64,000 nucleotides of DNA from positions 992,001-1,056,000 of the forward strand of contig CP073212.1 of the NCBI GenBank assembly GCA_020342235.1. The letters run 5' to 3'. Below are positions 28,995 to 38,816 of this stretch, piece after piece. Position numbers and translations under genes: made by a program. The notes under the pieces were generated by a model, which was given only the letters and a program-made list of their open reading frames with translations, ran no database searches and was not told the DNA's origin. This DNA is from Saccharomycopsis phalli. Its lineage: Eukaryota; Ascomycota; Saccharomycetes; Ascoideales; Saccharomycopsidaceae. Positions within the stretch are counted from its first letter, which is position 1. Each line of letters begins with the position of its first letter.

Positions 28995-29852
28995 TCACGA
29001 ACTCTTATTCCATCCAAACAACGTCGCGTAGAAATTAGTCAACCCCAACCCACCAAAACTCTTCTTTCCCGTCTTCGGCTTCGGCTTGATTGTCGTAGTC
29101 ATCACGTTGCCGTTGCTATTGCTAATCAACGTGGTCGACCGGTTCTCTTCCAAATCTTGCTTCTTAATCGCATTGGTGACGTGGTCGGAAAACTGCAACT
29201 GGTCGTCATCCAACTTGAGCTTGGTGAACTCAAACTGAAACAGAAAAACCTCCTCTGGGTTTTCGGCCCCAGCCTCAAACACTTTTTTGTACGTCACAAC
29301 GTCCCGATCGTTATTTCCGCCATCAGAGCTCACCACAGACAGCTCCTCGTCCAAAGTATCTGGCAAATGAGCCTGTTTGGACTCCACTGCTTGTAAACTG
29401 GCCGGACTCTTGCGGCTGATTTTCCGAATCAACTTGTGCGACAACGTGCCCCTGGAGGCGTTGTCATGCTCGTAGAACCCAGGCTTGTCGTGGCTCTGGA
29501 ACGAGCTCAACGAGTTGGACTTGCGGACGCGTTTTGTCTTGGTCTTGATGAGAAAGCGCTTGGACTGTTTGGTGTTGAGCAACTTGGCATCGATCTCCTT
29601 GTGCTCCTGCAAAAACTGGTCGAAGCCATCCAACTTGTCATCGCTGATGGATGACGTGGAGAATGCGCTATTGTTAGCTGGGAGCAACAAAAATGTCTTG
29701 GATACTCACTTTGCCAAAAGATCCTCAAAATGCTCTTCCTGGACCGGCGAGTCGGGCTGGTCGCGCTTGTAGATCCTAGTGGTGAGCTCGCTCAATTCTT
29801 TAGCCACTTTTTCTTTCTGGTCGGCTATTGAAATACCCTGGTCTTGTTCCAT
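28995..29852 (-). CDS. Spliced gene of unknown function, 271 aa
   Basis: The coding sequence is complement(join(28995..29667, 29710..29852)). Exon 1 starts MEQDQGISIADQKEK and ends ...HFEDLLA. Splicing in phase 2 continues NAFSTSSISDDKLDGFDQFL. The N-terminal third is acidic and helical, the middle is basic and Ser-rich (KTKTKRVRKSNSLSSFQS) and the C-terminus ends TNFYATLFGWNKSS. It has no signal peptide or membrane segment. I recognise no domain. The pattern of short helices with basic Ser-rich linkers suggests a regulated, phosphorylated adaptor, which is a guess. A short out-of-frame ATG lies 5 bp upstream of the chosen start. The gene diverges from the 887-aa coiled-coil gene over a 191-bp promoter. 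Confidence 0.75.
29668..29709 (-). other. 42-nt spliceosomal intron
   Basis: Donor GTGAGT, branch motif GCTAAC and acceptor AATAG immediately after. The branch/acceptor block matches the MOH1 intron almost base for base. Confidence 0.88.
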
Positions 29853-30043
29853 GTCATTGATCTCTGAGACGCAACTCTATATCTAAACTAATTTGGGCAA
29901 TGGTTGGTTACCACTTGGGGAAAAATGACGTGGAAGCCCCGTGAAGGGGGTGTGCGCACCCGTTCCAAAATTCCAGGCTGGCGGAGCGCAGCGTTGCACT
30001 TTTTTTTTTTCGCTGAGCAACCCTAGTTTTCCCAATAAACAAA
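29853..30043. promoter_or_regulatory. Bidirectional promoter region, 191 bp
   Basis: The region between two divergent start codons contains a 10-base T run at about 30001-30010 on the plus strand. No specific factor site is claimed. Confidence 0.5.
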
Positions 30044-32707
30044 ATGGCAAAACACGACCCGTTTGCTAGTTTGAATCCCGTGGAAAAGCGCAAGTCGCTT
30101 CTAAGCTTGATTGTCAACCGTTCCAAATCCGCCGACAAGGACGACAGAAACGTCGATGAAGCCAATGGCCAGTACAAGTCGCCGTTTCGCGAACCTAGCG
30201 GCGCGAAACCAGCCAAGCAGTCTGAGTCGCTTGCTGGCAACTATTCGCCACCAGACTTGTCCAAGAAGTCCAAGACGCCAAAGGAGTTTGCGCCGGGCAC
30301 CAAATTGACCCAGGACTTGGGCAAGAAGCCGTTTTGGAAGCGGATATTTGGCCGTAGCAGAAAGCTGGAGAAGAGTGTGGAGAAGGTGACTGAGAAGCAG
30401 AATGGGGCAAAGGATGAACCAAAGGATGAACCAAAGGATGAACCAAAGGATGAACCAAAGGATGAATCAAAGGATGGTGTGCCAAATGTTGAAGGACAAG
30501 GTGTTGACGGCGCAAAGGAAGTTGGTGAGGAGACTACCAAGGAGACTACCAAGGAGACTAGACAGGATACTGGTAAGGAGAAGCTCAGTGTTGGTGAGGA
30601 ATCGAGTGCTGGGGAGATGAAGCCAAACTCTGGTAAAGAGAAGATTGCCGTTGACGAGGAAAAGCCACTTGAAAAGCCACTTGCTGATGAAAAGCCACTT
30701 GAAAAGCCACTTGAAGAACCTCTTGTTGAGGAACCAATTGCTAAAGAATCATCCTCTGAGGAACCAATTGCTAAATCACCATCTGAGGAACCAGTTGCTA
30801 AAGAACCTCTTGCTAAATCATCGTCTGAGGAACCAATTGCTAAAGAATCACTTGCTAAATCATCTGCCAACCCGGTTGAGCAAAAATCCACACCAAATGA
30901 CCCAGTCAAGACATCCTTGGACCCAAACCAAGTCACCGATGTTTCCAAAGCCCCTCTTGATGACAAACCATTGGACAAAGTAGAGACCAAGGTGGCGGAG
31001 TTAAAGGAGGAACCAACCGAGTCTCCAAAGGAATTGGAAAAGTCCGTCGAGCCTACTCGGGAAATTGTGCCTGAAACGTCTCCTCTGGAAATTGCGTCCA
31101 AACCAGCTGCAACTGATTCTGTTTCTCAACTGGCCAATGACGTCATTGAAAAGGACACCAATGGAAAGGCCAATGGTATTCATACCAATGAAACAAGCGA
31201 GTCTGCTGAAAAAGAAGCCTCTGAAAAGGCCTCTGAAAAAGCCTCTGAAACACCAGCTTCCTCTGAGAAACTAGCTTCTTCTGAAAAACCAGCAGCCTCT
31301 GAGAGCAAGGAACTCAATTCCATCCTCAGCGACTCAATTTCAAAACACAACCTCGAAGACAAGTCGCAAGTTGACATTGGCGGAGGCAAGACCATGAAGC
31401 AAGACGACATCTTGAACATTGCCAAGGACCGAATCAATCCGATCTTAGGACTGTTGGACCTGAACGCCAAGGAGCAACAAGAAACTGACAAGGATTATGA
31501 GGAACAAGTCAAGGAGCAACGGAGACTCAAGCGTGAGGACAAAATCTCCAAATTAAAGTCCAAGAACGAGGGCAAGATCGAAAAGACCCAGGAAAAGTAC
31601 GACTCGAAAATCAAGCTGGTAGAGACTCAGATCGAAGACGTAAAGAACAAGACGCTTGGAGCCGAGGAGCAGCACAAGAAGGACATGGCGGCGTCAAAGA
31701 AGCTGCATGAGAACGACATGAAGCAAGCTGAAAAGGATTTTGAGGAAAACAAGGCGACGTTGATCACCGAGCACGAGAAGTTGCGGGCACAAAAGGAAAA
31801 GGAGATTGAGGAGATTGCCAGCCAGCAAAAGACCAGCGGATTGCAAATCAAGGTCATGGAGACCGAGAAGCAAGCGTACGAGACCAAGAGCAAGGTTCTT
31901 GAAAAGGAAATTGAAGAAGTTGAGGTTGACTTGGTTGGAAAGCGTGCTGAGTTGGGTGTCTTGACCGAGGAGCACGAGAAGCTTCAGAAGGAGATTTCTG
32001 GGTGGAACAGCGAGATTGAAAAGACGCACCGCGACTTGGAAGCCGAGACCAGCAAGCAAAAGGAAATCGGCGCCAGTGCTGCCAAGAAGCAGCAGCGTAT
32101 TGATCTGCTCAACCAGGAGATTGGCGGTATTGAAAAGTCGTTGCAAAAGTTGAGCAAGGAGTCTGAGGAGCGCAAGGTGAAGTATGGCGAGTTGGAAAAG
32201 ATTTTGGCCGAGAAGCGTGAGCATGATAACAAGTTGCGCGATGCCAAGGCTAATAAGGAGCAAGAGATTGCTGCTTTCAAAGGAAAGAACAAGGTAGAGG
32301 AGGTTACAAAGGCGACTCCAGAGCCTTCTCCAAAGACTGTTCCAGAAGCTGCTCCAAAGGCTGCTCCAGAGGCTGAACTGCTTGTTCCTGAAGTTGAAAA
32401 GGCGGCTCCAAAGGCGGTTCCAGAATCACAGAAGCTTGTTCCTGAAGTTGAAAAGGCAGTTCCGGTAACTGAGACCAAGGTTGAAGCTCCAGAGACCAAG
32501 GTTTCAGAGTTGGAATCTCCAGAGACCAAAGCTCCAGCGGCAAAAGTTGATACCACCAGTGAAATAGATGCCACTTCTGATCTGGAGAGCGTCTCAGGTG
32601 CTGAGCCAGCTACTGACGCTAGTGAGACTGCTGGTGCAGCTAATAAGAGCAAAAGCAAGAAGAACAAGAACAAGAAGAAGAAGAAGAAGAGCAATGGCAA
32701 GAAGTGA
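30044..32707 (+). CDS. Long Lys/Glu-rich coiled-coil protein with internal repeats, 887 aa
   Basis: The N-terminus (about 1-115) is basic, with GKKPFWKRIFGRSRK. It is followed by five KDEP units encoded by a 15-bp DNA repeat and then a long acidic low-complexity segment with repeats of EEPIAKSS, EKPLEKPL and SEKASEKA (about 200-415). From about 455 (ILNIAKDRINPILGLLDLNA) to about 745 it is continuous coiled coil. After a Pro/Ala/Glu segment of PEAAPKAAPEAE type it ends in a Lys/Asn tail (KSKKNKNKKKKKKSNGKK). There is no membrane segment. The layout recalls eisosome or cortical coiled-coil proteins such as Eis1, but I see no diagnostic motif and leave it unnamed. Confidence 0.85.
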   Translation: MAKHDPFASLNPVEKRKSLLSLIVNRSKSADKDDRNVDEANGQYKSPFREPSGAKPAKQSESLAGNYSPPDLSKKSKTPKEFAPGTKLTQDLGKKPFWKRIFGRSRKLEKSVEKVTEKQNGAKDEPKDEPKDEPKDEPKDESKDGVPNVEGQGVDGAKEVGEETTKETTKETRQDTGKEKLSVGEESSAGEMKPNSGKEKIAVDEEKPLEKPLADEKPLEKPLEEPLVEEPIAKESSSEEPIAKSPSEEPVAKEPLAKSSSEEPIAKESLAKSSANPVEQKSTPNDPVKTSLDPNQVTDVSKAPLDDKPLDKVETKVAELKEEPTESPKELEKSVEPTREIVPETSPLEIASKPAATDSVSQLANDVIEKDTNGKANGIHTNETSESAEKEASEKASEKASETPASSEKLASSEKPAASESKELNSILSDSISKHNLEDKSQVDIGGGKTMKQDDILNIAKDRINPILGLLDLNAKEQQETDKDYEEQVKEQRRLKREDKISKLKSKNEGKIEKTQEKYDSKIKLVETQIEDVKNKTLGAEEQHKKDMAASKKLHENDMKQAEKDFEENKATLITEHEKLRAQKEKEIEEIASQQKTSGLQIKVMETEKQAYETKSKVLEKEIEEVEVDLVGKRAELGVLTEEHEKLQKEISGWNSEIEKTHRDLEAETSKQKEIGASAAKKQQRIDLLNQEIGGIEKSLQKLSKESEERKVKYGELEKILAEKREHDNKLRDAKANKEQEIAAFKGKNKVEEVTKATPEPSPKTVPEAAPKAAPEAELLVPEVEKAAPKAVPESQKLVPEVEKAVPVTETKVEAPETKVSELESPETKAPAAKVDTTSEIDATSDLESVSGAEPATDASETAGAANKSKSKKNKNKKKKKKSNGKK

Positions 32708-33424
32708 TGTGGCTAGTTTTATATATTTGTTTTCAAAAATTAATCAAGTATTTCGCGTAGCACATGGATTGTCAGGAGAAGCTGTAATGGTGATTAAATG
32801 GTGTACTGGAGAGTAAAATAACGGTACAAAGTTCTCAGGTCAATCCTTGAAATGCAAAATGATATACTTTGGTCGTCAAATACGTCTTGAGAGTAACTGT
32901 TTTATAATTCGTCTTGCACTACGTATTCCTTCAAAAGTGCTTCTGTAATAGCCACTAGTGTATGTGGTTTTCAATCATAATGGAATCTACATCAAGAGAT
33001 ATTTTTGGTACAACCTGAGGTGATTTCAATGTTTTGTTAAGATTATAGGCTTTTTTGTGCTGTTGATATAGAACTTTGCTGGTCTGAGACAAACTTTAAA
33101 TGCTTTTTCAATGTGAATAACCGGTAACGGTAATATTCTTTCAGTGCTATTTTCTAAAGAGTTTCACCTCTATTCGGGTAATTATCCTGCTACTTATATA
33201 ATACCCACCTGGAATTTCATTCCATCTTCAAGGAACGTACCTTGGATTTATACAACTCTTTGTAAAAGACATTTGGTACATTTATCTTGTCTATATTTCT
33301 GTCGGGTATAATACAACGATGCAACGCAATTGTTACGAGACGCAATTATTGCCAGACAAAATTACCAGACAAAATTACCAGATAACATTACCAGACACCA
33401 TTACGAGCATGAAAAGTCAATGGT
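32708..33424. other. AT-rich spacer, no gene seen
   Basis: About 33340-33400 holds a short ATTACCAGACA repeat. Nothing else is recognised. Confidence 0.5.
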
Positions 33425-33560
33425 TCTCTTTTATTTTGTATCTAGCTACATAGTGTCTCCGAAACTATGGTTATTCAACGAATATACTTTCACTCAGGAA
33501 ATTCACGAGACAGCATTGCTGTTGAAGAAAGTCCTTTGTCGCCAAGTCTGACCGCTGAAT
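33425..33560 (-). mobile_element. LINE-B 3' UTR relic
   Basis: The minus-strand 3' end of LINE-B is recognised from TTTTGTATTTAGCTA, CACTCAGGAA and CAGCATTGCTGTTGAAGAAA. It is short and without a reading frame. Confidence 0.7.
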
Positions 33561-33659
33561 CCCATTTGCAGTCTAGTATTTCATCTATTCTCGAAAGAAT
33601 TCCTGTTTTTAGTAAGGTATTGAAGAAAACCCATGTCAGATCTGTAATATTAGCCCAAC

Positions 33660-33986
33660 TGTTGAGGTTGAAAACCACAAGTAAGACACATATAACGGAG
33701 AAGCTATTCTACGTTGGAATGTACTTACGGGACGGCACAATAGGCACAATATGCAGTTGTGACGTAATGTGAAACTCATGATGATAGGTTCTTATAAGGG
33801 AATAGCTATCCTATAAAGGGGTGATATTTCCGTAATTAAAAATATAGAAGAATATCAATTCAATCACCACTACCGTTCCGATTATTCAATTATGAAAGGA
33901 ACAAAACTCATCTATAATTAACTAAATATCTGAGCATAAGTTTGTAACGATGTCACATTCAATGGACGAGGATATGGACATCGACA
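33660..33986 (+). mobile_element. Solo LTR, family A, copy 2
   Basis: The element runs from TGTTGAGG to CATCGACA, 327 bp, with 5-bp duplication CCAAC at 33655-33659 and 33987-33991. It contains CCTATAAAGG and a gag start near the end. Fossil with both ends intact. Confidence 0.92.
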
Positions 33987-34039
33987 CCAACTCACGGAGA
34001 AGCTCACAAACTTGGCGACAAGCGACCCAGCTTTTACAC

Positions 34040-34384
34040 TGTCGTGGTTGAGAACCACTGCAGAACAAGTTCACTAGTGCAACATCGGTGTCGGTAAGGA
34101 TATTACCGACTCCCGGTTTTGATTAGACTAAAGTAATCCAACCAATGATATTTTTGATAAGATATTATTGGAGGATAAAGATCTGATAAGAGATCCAGAA
34201 AAGTCTATATAAGAAGGGCTTCCTTCTTATAGAAAACACACAATTCAACTGAACAGTTCAGCTAGACATTATATCTAGCAAAGTCCAATCCGGTTATCCA
34301 AATCCTAAAGGAACAAAACAAATAATTAAGTAGTTTATAGTTCACATAATACCATGTCTTCAGGCGATACTATTAACTACGACA
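34040..34384 (+). mobile_element. Solo LTR, family B, copy 2
   Basis: The element runs from TGTCGTGG to CTACGACA, 345 bp, with 5-bp duplication TACAC at 34035-34039 and 34385-34389. The gag start lies near its end. Fossil with both ends intact, only 53 bp from the family A copy. Confidence 0.92.
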
Positions 34385-34680
34385 TACACAATCTCAAATA
34401 ATGTGAATTGCCAAAGCTGATCAAATTGAAGTTTTTAATCCCAGGCTGATCGAGGGTTGTAAAGTGTATTCACCAACAAATGCCTCTGGATTTTCCCAAA
34501 AAGTGCATTTGTCAAACCGCTGTTTCTGGAGACAATATAGCTAAATACAAAAATTAATAACAACATTTTTATTACTATTAATTCAGTCACTTGACCAAAC
34601 CACCGAAGATCTCATACATCAGAGATAGTCTCCACCGAGTCTTTTCCAGCAAGCACTTCAGAGAATATCCAAAAAATGCA

Positions 34681-35142
34681 TCATACTACCGAGAAGGCCT
34701 CTTCACTAATAATTTCAATGACAAGGCTACTGTTAATCAATTCCAAGATAACTGATTCACTGAAACACCCACGGATATTTACATATGGTGAACTTGCACT
34801 TGAAGCCACGCCGCCATATGTTTTTGAAGTTTTTCTATACAAGAACTTATTGAGTCCTGTAACATTGATATTTTTCATGCTCTTCTCTTGCTGTTTGTTT
34901 AAATAATTGACAATGGTTTGCAACTGTATATTGGAGACTTTCGAAACAAACCTGATGTCGTATAGAGCCACCAAATGTGATGACATATTAGACTGGTCCG
35001 TTTTCTGCTTGATGAATTTTTCGTCTTTAGGTGATGGTGGTTCTTTATACGGTTTAAGCGGACTGCCCAGGCTGTTCATAAATGGGAGATTGACTGCCTG
35101 GATACCAAAAATAAAGACAAAGAATAAGAATAAAAATCTCAT
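34681..35142 (-). CDS. Secreted paralogue A (signal-peptide family, 153 aa)
   Basis: Residues 1-16 (MRFLFLFFVFIFGIQA) form a signal peptide with cleavage after IQA. A Pro-rich segment (GSPLKPYKEPPSP, 26-38) follows. The core runs from YDIRFV (61-66) through a helix ending NYLNKQQEKSMKN (79-91) to TYGGV (108-112), then VNIRGCF with the single Cys at 126 and a helix/strand VILELINSSLVIEI. The layout of strand, helix, a Gly-rich turn, then xxGxF, a helix and VxxI is that of I9 inhibitors and subtilase prodomains. This is inference, not a database match. Its closest relative is the copy at 49132. The 5' flank is nearly identical in all family members. Confidence 0.83.
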   Translation of the reverse strand: MRFLFLFFVFIFGIQAVNLPFMNSLGSPLKPYKEPPSPKDEKFIKQKTDQSNMSSHLVALYDIRFVSKVSNIQLQTIVNYLNKQQEKSMKNINVTGLNKFLYRKTSKTYGGVASSASSPYVNIRGCFSESVILELINSSLVIEIISEEAFSVV

Positions 35143-35707
35143 GATGGGTTTATGATTTTAGAATGAAATTCGGCTATTTTAATATTTTCAACTGATGCCT
35201 TGCCATGCTGAAGCGTGACGTAGAACTGATGCGGCATTCAAAATGCGCAGGGCTTTGTACAAAAGCCTTGTAATATACACGTTGATGAAACTTTTAAAAA
35301 GTATAGATAAATAGATTGGAGGTAGAAGAGAGAACGGCACACCAGATTTACAATGGACTTTGAGGAGATCCACTGGCCTGCCCATTGTGTCAGACTTACG
35401 GTGCCTTTTATTCATAATACTAAAATGAAAACTATGAAAGGGGATAATTTTCTGTTATGTAAAGTCAGAGAATTGATCATTCCTCCTCACAGAGGCACTT
35501 ACAGACCCCAATACGCAGTTCATTAACTTGATTGACGAGTGGAAGAAGCCAAACGGATGGCTCGTTGCTCAATTATTTGGCAATGATTGAAATGCAAAGA
35601 TGTAGACAAATCCCCTTCAATATACATGATTTCCAGTATATAAGCCAATGATCTTGGCCCGAATTTTATCGCGCATTGATGAATTACTAGATTCTGCATT
35701 TGTCAAC

Positions 35708-36049
35708 TGTCGTGGTTAACTAACCACTGCAGAATAGGTCCAGTATTCAAGGAGGAGTTCGGAGTAGCTTAACGAACTCAGCCACAGAATACAGTAGCAC
35801 GTCCGCCAATCAATGGTAACCACCATCTGATTAAAGGACAACAACCTCTCAGGAGGATCGGCGTTCTCTATAAGAAGGCCGACATTTCGCTGCAAACATA
35901 ACGATCACAAGACCAATTCAGCTGGATATCTATATCTAGCACAACCCATTCCAGTTATCCAAATCCTAAAGGAACAAAACAAACAATTAGGTAGTTTATA
36001 GGTTGTTGTAATTCTATGTCTAATCAGGGTACACCTATAAACTACGACA
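35708..36049 (+). mobile_element. Solo LTR, family B, copy 3
   Basis: The element runs from TGTCGTGG to CTACGACA, 342 bp, with duplication TCAAC at 35703-35707 and 36050-36054. The right arm has one TCAAC (as GTTGA, 48567-48571) and no element at the same place. Fossil, relatively recent. Confidence 0.93.
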
Positions 36050-36219
36050 TCAACCCACCGTTTCCGGAGGCAATAGAGTCAAATACAAAAATTAATAACA
36101 TCATTTTTATTACTATTAATTCAGTCACTTGACCAAACCACCAAAAATCTCGTACATCAGAGATAGTCTCCATCGAGTCTTTTTCCAGCAAGCACTTCAG
36201 AGAATATCTAAAAAATGTA

Positions 36220-36684
36220 TCATTTCCGTAGTAAGGCGTTATGACAAAGAACATCAGTGACAATGCTACTGTCAATCAACTCCTGGACAACTTGTTCAGT
36301 AAAACACCCTCTGATATCAAAAACTCGTGGAAATTCAATTTTGTACACTCCGCCATATTTTTTTGAGGTTATGTCTTTAAAGACCTTTTTGACCCCTTCA
36401 TTATTGAAATTTTTCATGTTTATTTCTTGTTGTCGGTTTAAATAACTGATAATGCGGTCAATCTCATCTTGGTTGACTCCTGGCACAAACCTGGCGCCGT
36501 ACACACCCGCCAGAATGTATTCAATAGAAGACCGGCGTATTTTTTCGTTCATAATTTCTTGTTCATATGATGATGGTGGTTGTTGATAGGGTTCAAGCGG
36601 ACTGGATTGGATCGTCTTCCTAAATGGGAGATTGACTGCCTGGATGCCAAAAATAAAGACAAAGAATAAGAATAAGAATCTCAT
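36220..36684 (-). CDS. Secreted paralogue B (154 aa)
   Basis: It has the same signal peptide as paralogue A, then QSSPLEPYQQPPSS. The core is GARFVPGV, a helix to YLNRQQEINMKN, KKYGGVYKI, DIRGCF (Cys127) and VVQELIDSSIVTDV, with a second Cys at 147 that paralogue D shares and A, C and E lack. Mature length is about 138 aa. It has no transmembrane segment or GPI signal, so it should be released. Function is unknown, with an I9-like fold proposed. The ATG lies in a block AATCATAAACCCATCATG shared by all five genes. The frame is intact. Confidence 0.83.
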   Translation of the reverse strand: MRFLFLFFVFIFGIQAVNLPFRKTIQSSPLEPYQQPPSSYEQEIMNEKIRRSSIEYILAGVYGARFVPGVNQDEIDRIISYLNRQQEINMKNFNNEGVKKVFKDITSKKYGGVYKIEFPRVFDIRGCFTEQVVQELIDSSIVTDVLCHNALLRK

Positions 36685-37178
36685 GATGGGTTTATGATTT
36701 TAGAATGAAATTGAGCCATTTTAATACTTTTAACTTGTGCGTTGCCGTGAAGTAGAGATGATGCGGCATCCAAAAATTCAACGGCTTAAAACAAATTCCC
36801 CGCAGTATACACTTTAATGGAATTTTTAATAAAATGAAACTAAATATATTGAAGGTAGTGTGAAAGGCATAACAGATTATAAATGACGTGGTTTCAAGTC
36901 TTGATGCATAGGCGCTACTAATTAGATTATTACGTGAAAAGTATCTATAGTCAGATCTTTTCATGACCATTGATTGTAGAATGTTTTATTATTTGTATGA
37001 TACAATGAATACTTTGGGCTTTACAAAATTGCAAAATAGACACAATGTATCAGATATACAAATGTACCAAATATGTCAATACTGTGCCTAATAAATGCTT
37101 GCCTATTAATAGAATTGACCAGGTGCCATCTACAACATGCATCCATGGAAAGGAGTAGTGCCGTATTAAAGTGCCGAG

Positions 37179-37200
37179 ATTAGACTAGTACTAGTCTAAT
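37179..37200. repeat. Perfect 22-bp palindrome in the left arm
   Basis: The half-site ATTAGACTAGT is followed by its exact complement. The same palindrome occurs at 46584-46605 in the right arm, next to a family A LTR. Confidence 0.9.
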
Positions 37201-37330
37201 TGCTACAGAAGTAATAATGATGATATTTATTTTTGTATTTAGCTATATATTGTCTCCGGCATTACGGTTGTTCGACAGATATATTTTCACTCAGGAACGT
37301 TCTAGGGTAGCATTGCTGTTGAAGCAACCC

Positions 37331-37757
37331 TTTTACATGACCTCCGATGTCCAGAGCTCTTAGAAGCTCGAATTCTATCGAGCATTGATGACATACCAGA
37401 TTCCACTCATGGCATACGCAATACGCTTGAAAAAGTATTTGCCGACCAAAAATCAGTCCACAAATTCATTAAGTTTTACCAGAACGTGTTGGAACATGAT
37501 TCCTCCAACACATGATGAGGTCACATTCGACAATAAGGGTGAACAGGCTTCTTACACAATCACCACAAGCATTAGGTACCAACAATAGGATTGCTCCCAC
37601 TATAGTTTTTAATTCCAAGCAACCAAATGAGGGTTGACAAAGGGTTTTCTTCAACAGCAATGCTGCCTCAGGATGTTCCTGAGTGAAAATATATCTGTCG
37701 AACAACCGTAATGCCGGAGACAATATATAGCTAAATACAAAAATAAATATTATTATT
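37331..37757 (+). mobile_element. LINE-B 3' end with ORF2 C-terminus
   Basis: The plus-strand frame reads ...ARILSSIDDIPDSTHGIRNT, then SVHKFIKFYQNVLEHDSSNT and stop. It is followed by a UTR of about 240 bp that ends in AGCTAAATACAAAAATAAAT plus ATT repeats. It is 5'-truncated and the best-preserved LINE-B 3' end in the window. Confidence 0.82.
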
Positions 37758-38351
37758 ATTAAGCAACCCTTTATGAGCCCTCATACGGCTACTTGAGAAT
37801 AAAAGCTTTGATTTTAGCAGTTTTATCGATGCATGGTGCTTTTAGTGGTTGTTTGACAAACATGGTAATGCCGTTGGATTATAATAGTAAAATGATGACT
37901 ATAAAAGGGGTCACGTTACTTATGGTAAACGGGTTTTAGGGATCATGACTTGATCATTACTCCTCACAGAGGTGTTGACAGCCCCCAATTCGCAGTTTAA
38001 TATTTCAGTTACTCAGTGGAATAAGCCACATGGTAAGATTCTGCAATCAATCTTGGTGACAAGCAAATAGGCTTTTACACAACCACTACAAGAACCATGT
38101 ATGGAGAAAACTGTAAAAATAAAAGCTTTTACTCTCAAGTAGCCGCATGAGGGCTCACAAAGGGTTGCTTCAACAGCAATACTGCCTCGCAATTTTCCTG
38201 AGACGATATAGCTAAATACAAAGATTAATAACATCATTTTTATTACTATTAATTCAGTCACTTGTCCAAACCACCGAAAATCTCGTACATCAGAGATAGT
38301 CACCACCGGGTCTTTTCCAGCAAGCACTTCAGAGAATATCCAAAATATCCA

Positions 38352-38816
38352 TCATTCCTGTCCAAAAGCTTTATCTTGGGACTCAATGTCAATGACAAGG
38401 CTACTGCGAATCAACTTCTGGAGAACTGGTTTAGTAAAACACCCCCATATATCTACATATTGTAAACGCCTAGTTTCAAACACTCCACCATATTCACTGC
38501 CGGTTTTACTTTTAAAGTAACTCTTGAGTTGCTGATTTTTGTTATTTTTCATGCTCTTTTCTTGCTTTTTGTTCAAATAGTTGACAATGTTGTCCAATTG
38601 TTTATCGGTGATCTTCAGCATAAACCTGACTTGAAATACAGCCGGATTGAATAAATCAATACCAGACCGCGTCGTTTTTAGATCCACCATTTCTTGATCT
38701 CCAGATGATAGTGGTTTTTTGTAAGGGACAAGCGGGCTGACCCGTTTCTTTATTAATGGAAGATTGACTGCCTGGATACCAAAAATAAAGACAAAGAATA
38801 AGAATAAAAATTTCAT
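38352..38816 (-). CDS. Secreted paralogue C (154 aa), between the two arms
   Basis: The signal peptide is MKFLFLFFVFIFGIQA, followed by VSPLVPYKKPLSS. The core is VRFMLKI, a helix to NYLNKKQEKSMKN, EYGGVF, VDIWGCF with the only Cys, and VLQKLIRSSLVIDIE. It is the most diverged member, and its basic residues are more frequent than in the others. Its flanks keep the family pattern: a conserved promoter block on the 5' side, and on the 3' side a segment ending in a LINE-B end (about 38200-38350). It lies inside the inverted arms without a mirrored partner. The frame is intact and the function unknown. Confidence 0.82.
   Translation of the reverse strand: MKFLFLFFVFIFGIQAVNLPLIKKRVSPLVPYKKPLSSGDQEMVDLKTTRSGIDLFNPAVFQVRFMLKITDKQLDNIVNYLNKKQEKSMKNNKNQQLKSYFKSKTGSEYGGVFETRRLQYVDIWGCFTKPVLQKLIRSSLVIDIESQDKAFGQE

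Larger units (their letters stand above)
34515..37330. repeat. Left arm of a large inverted duplication
   Basis: This arm holds two secreted-protein genes (34681 and 36220), their 5' flanks and LINE-B ends. It aligns in inverted order with 46125-49740, including intergenic stretches such as 35188-35415 against 48859-49086 and 36692-37200 against 46584-47560. The left arm carries a family B LTR that the right arm lacks. Confidence 0.82.

Noticed and set aside
35188-35415. A 75-aa frame nearly identical to one at 48859-49086
   Set aside because: The conservation follows from the inverted duplication, it lies in the 5' flank of paralogues A and E, and the corresponding flank of paralogue C does not keep the frame. 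Probably promoter, not a gene.
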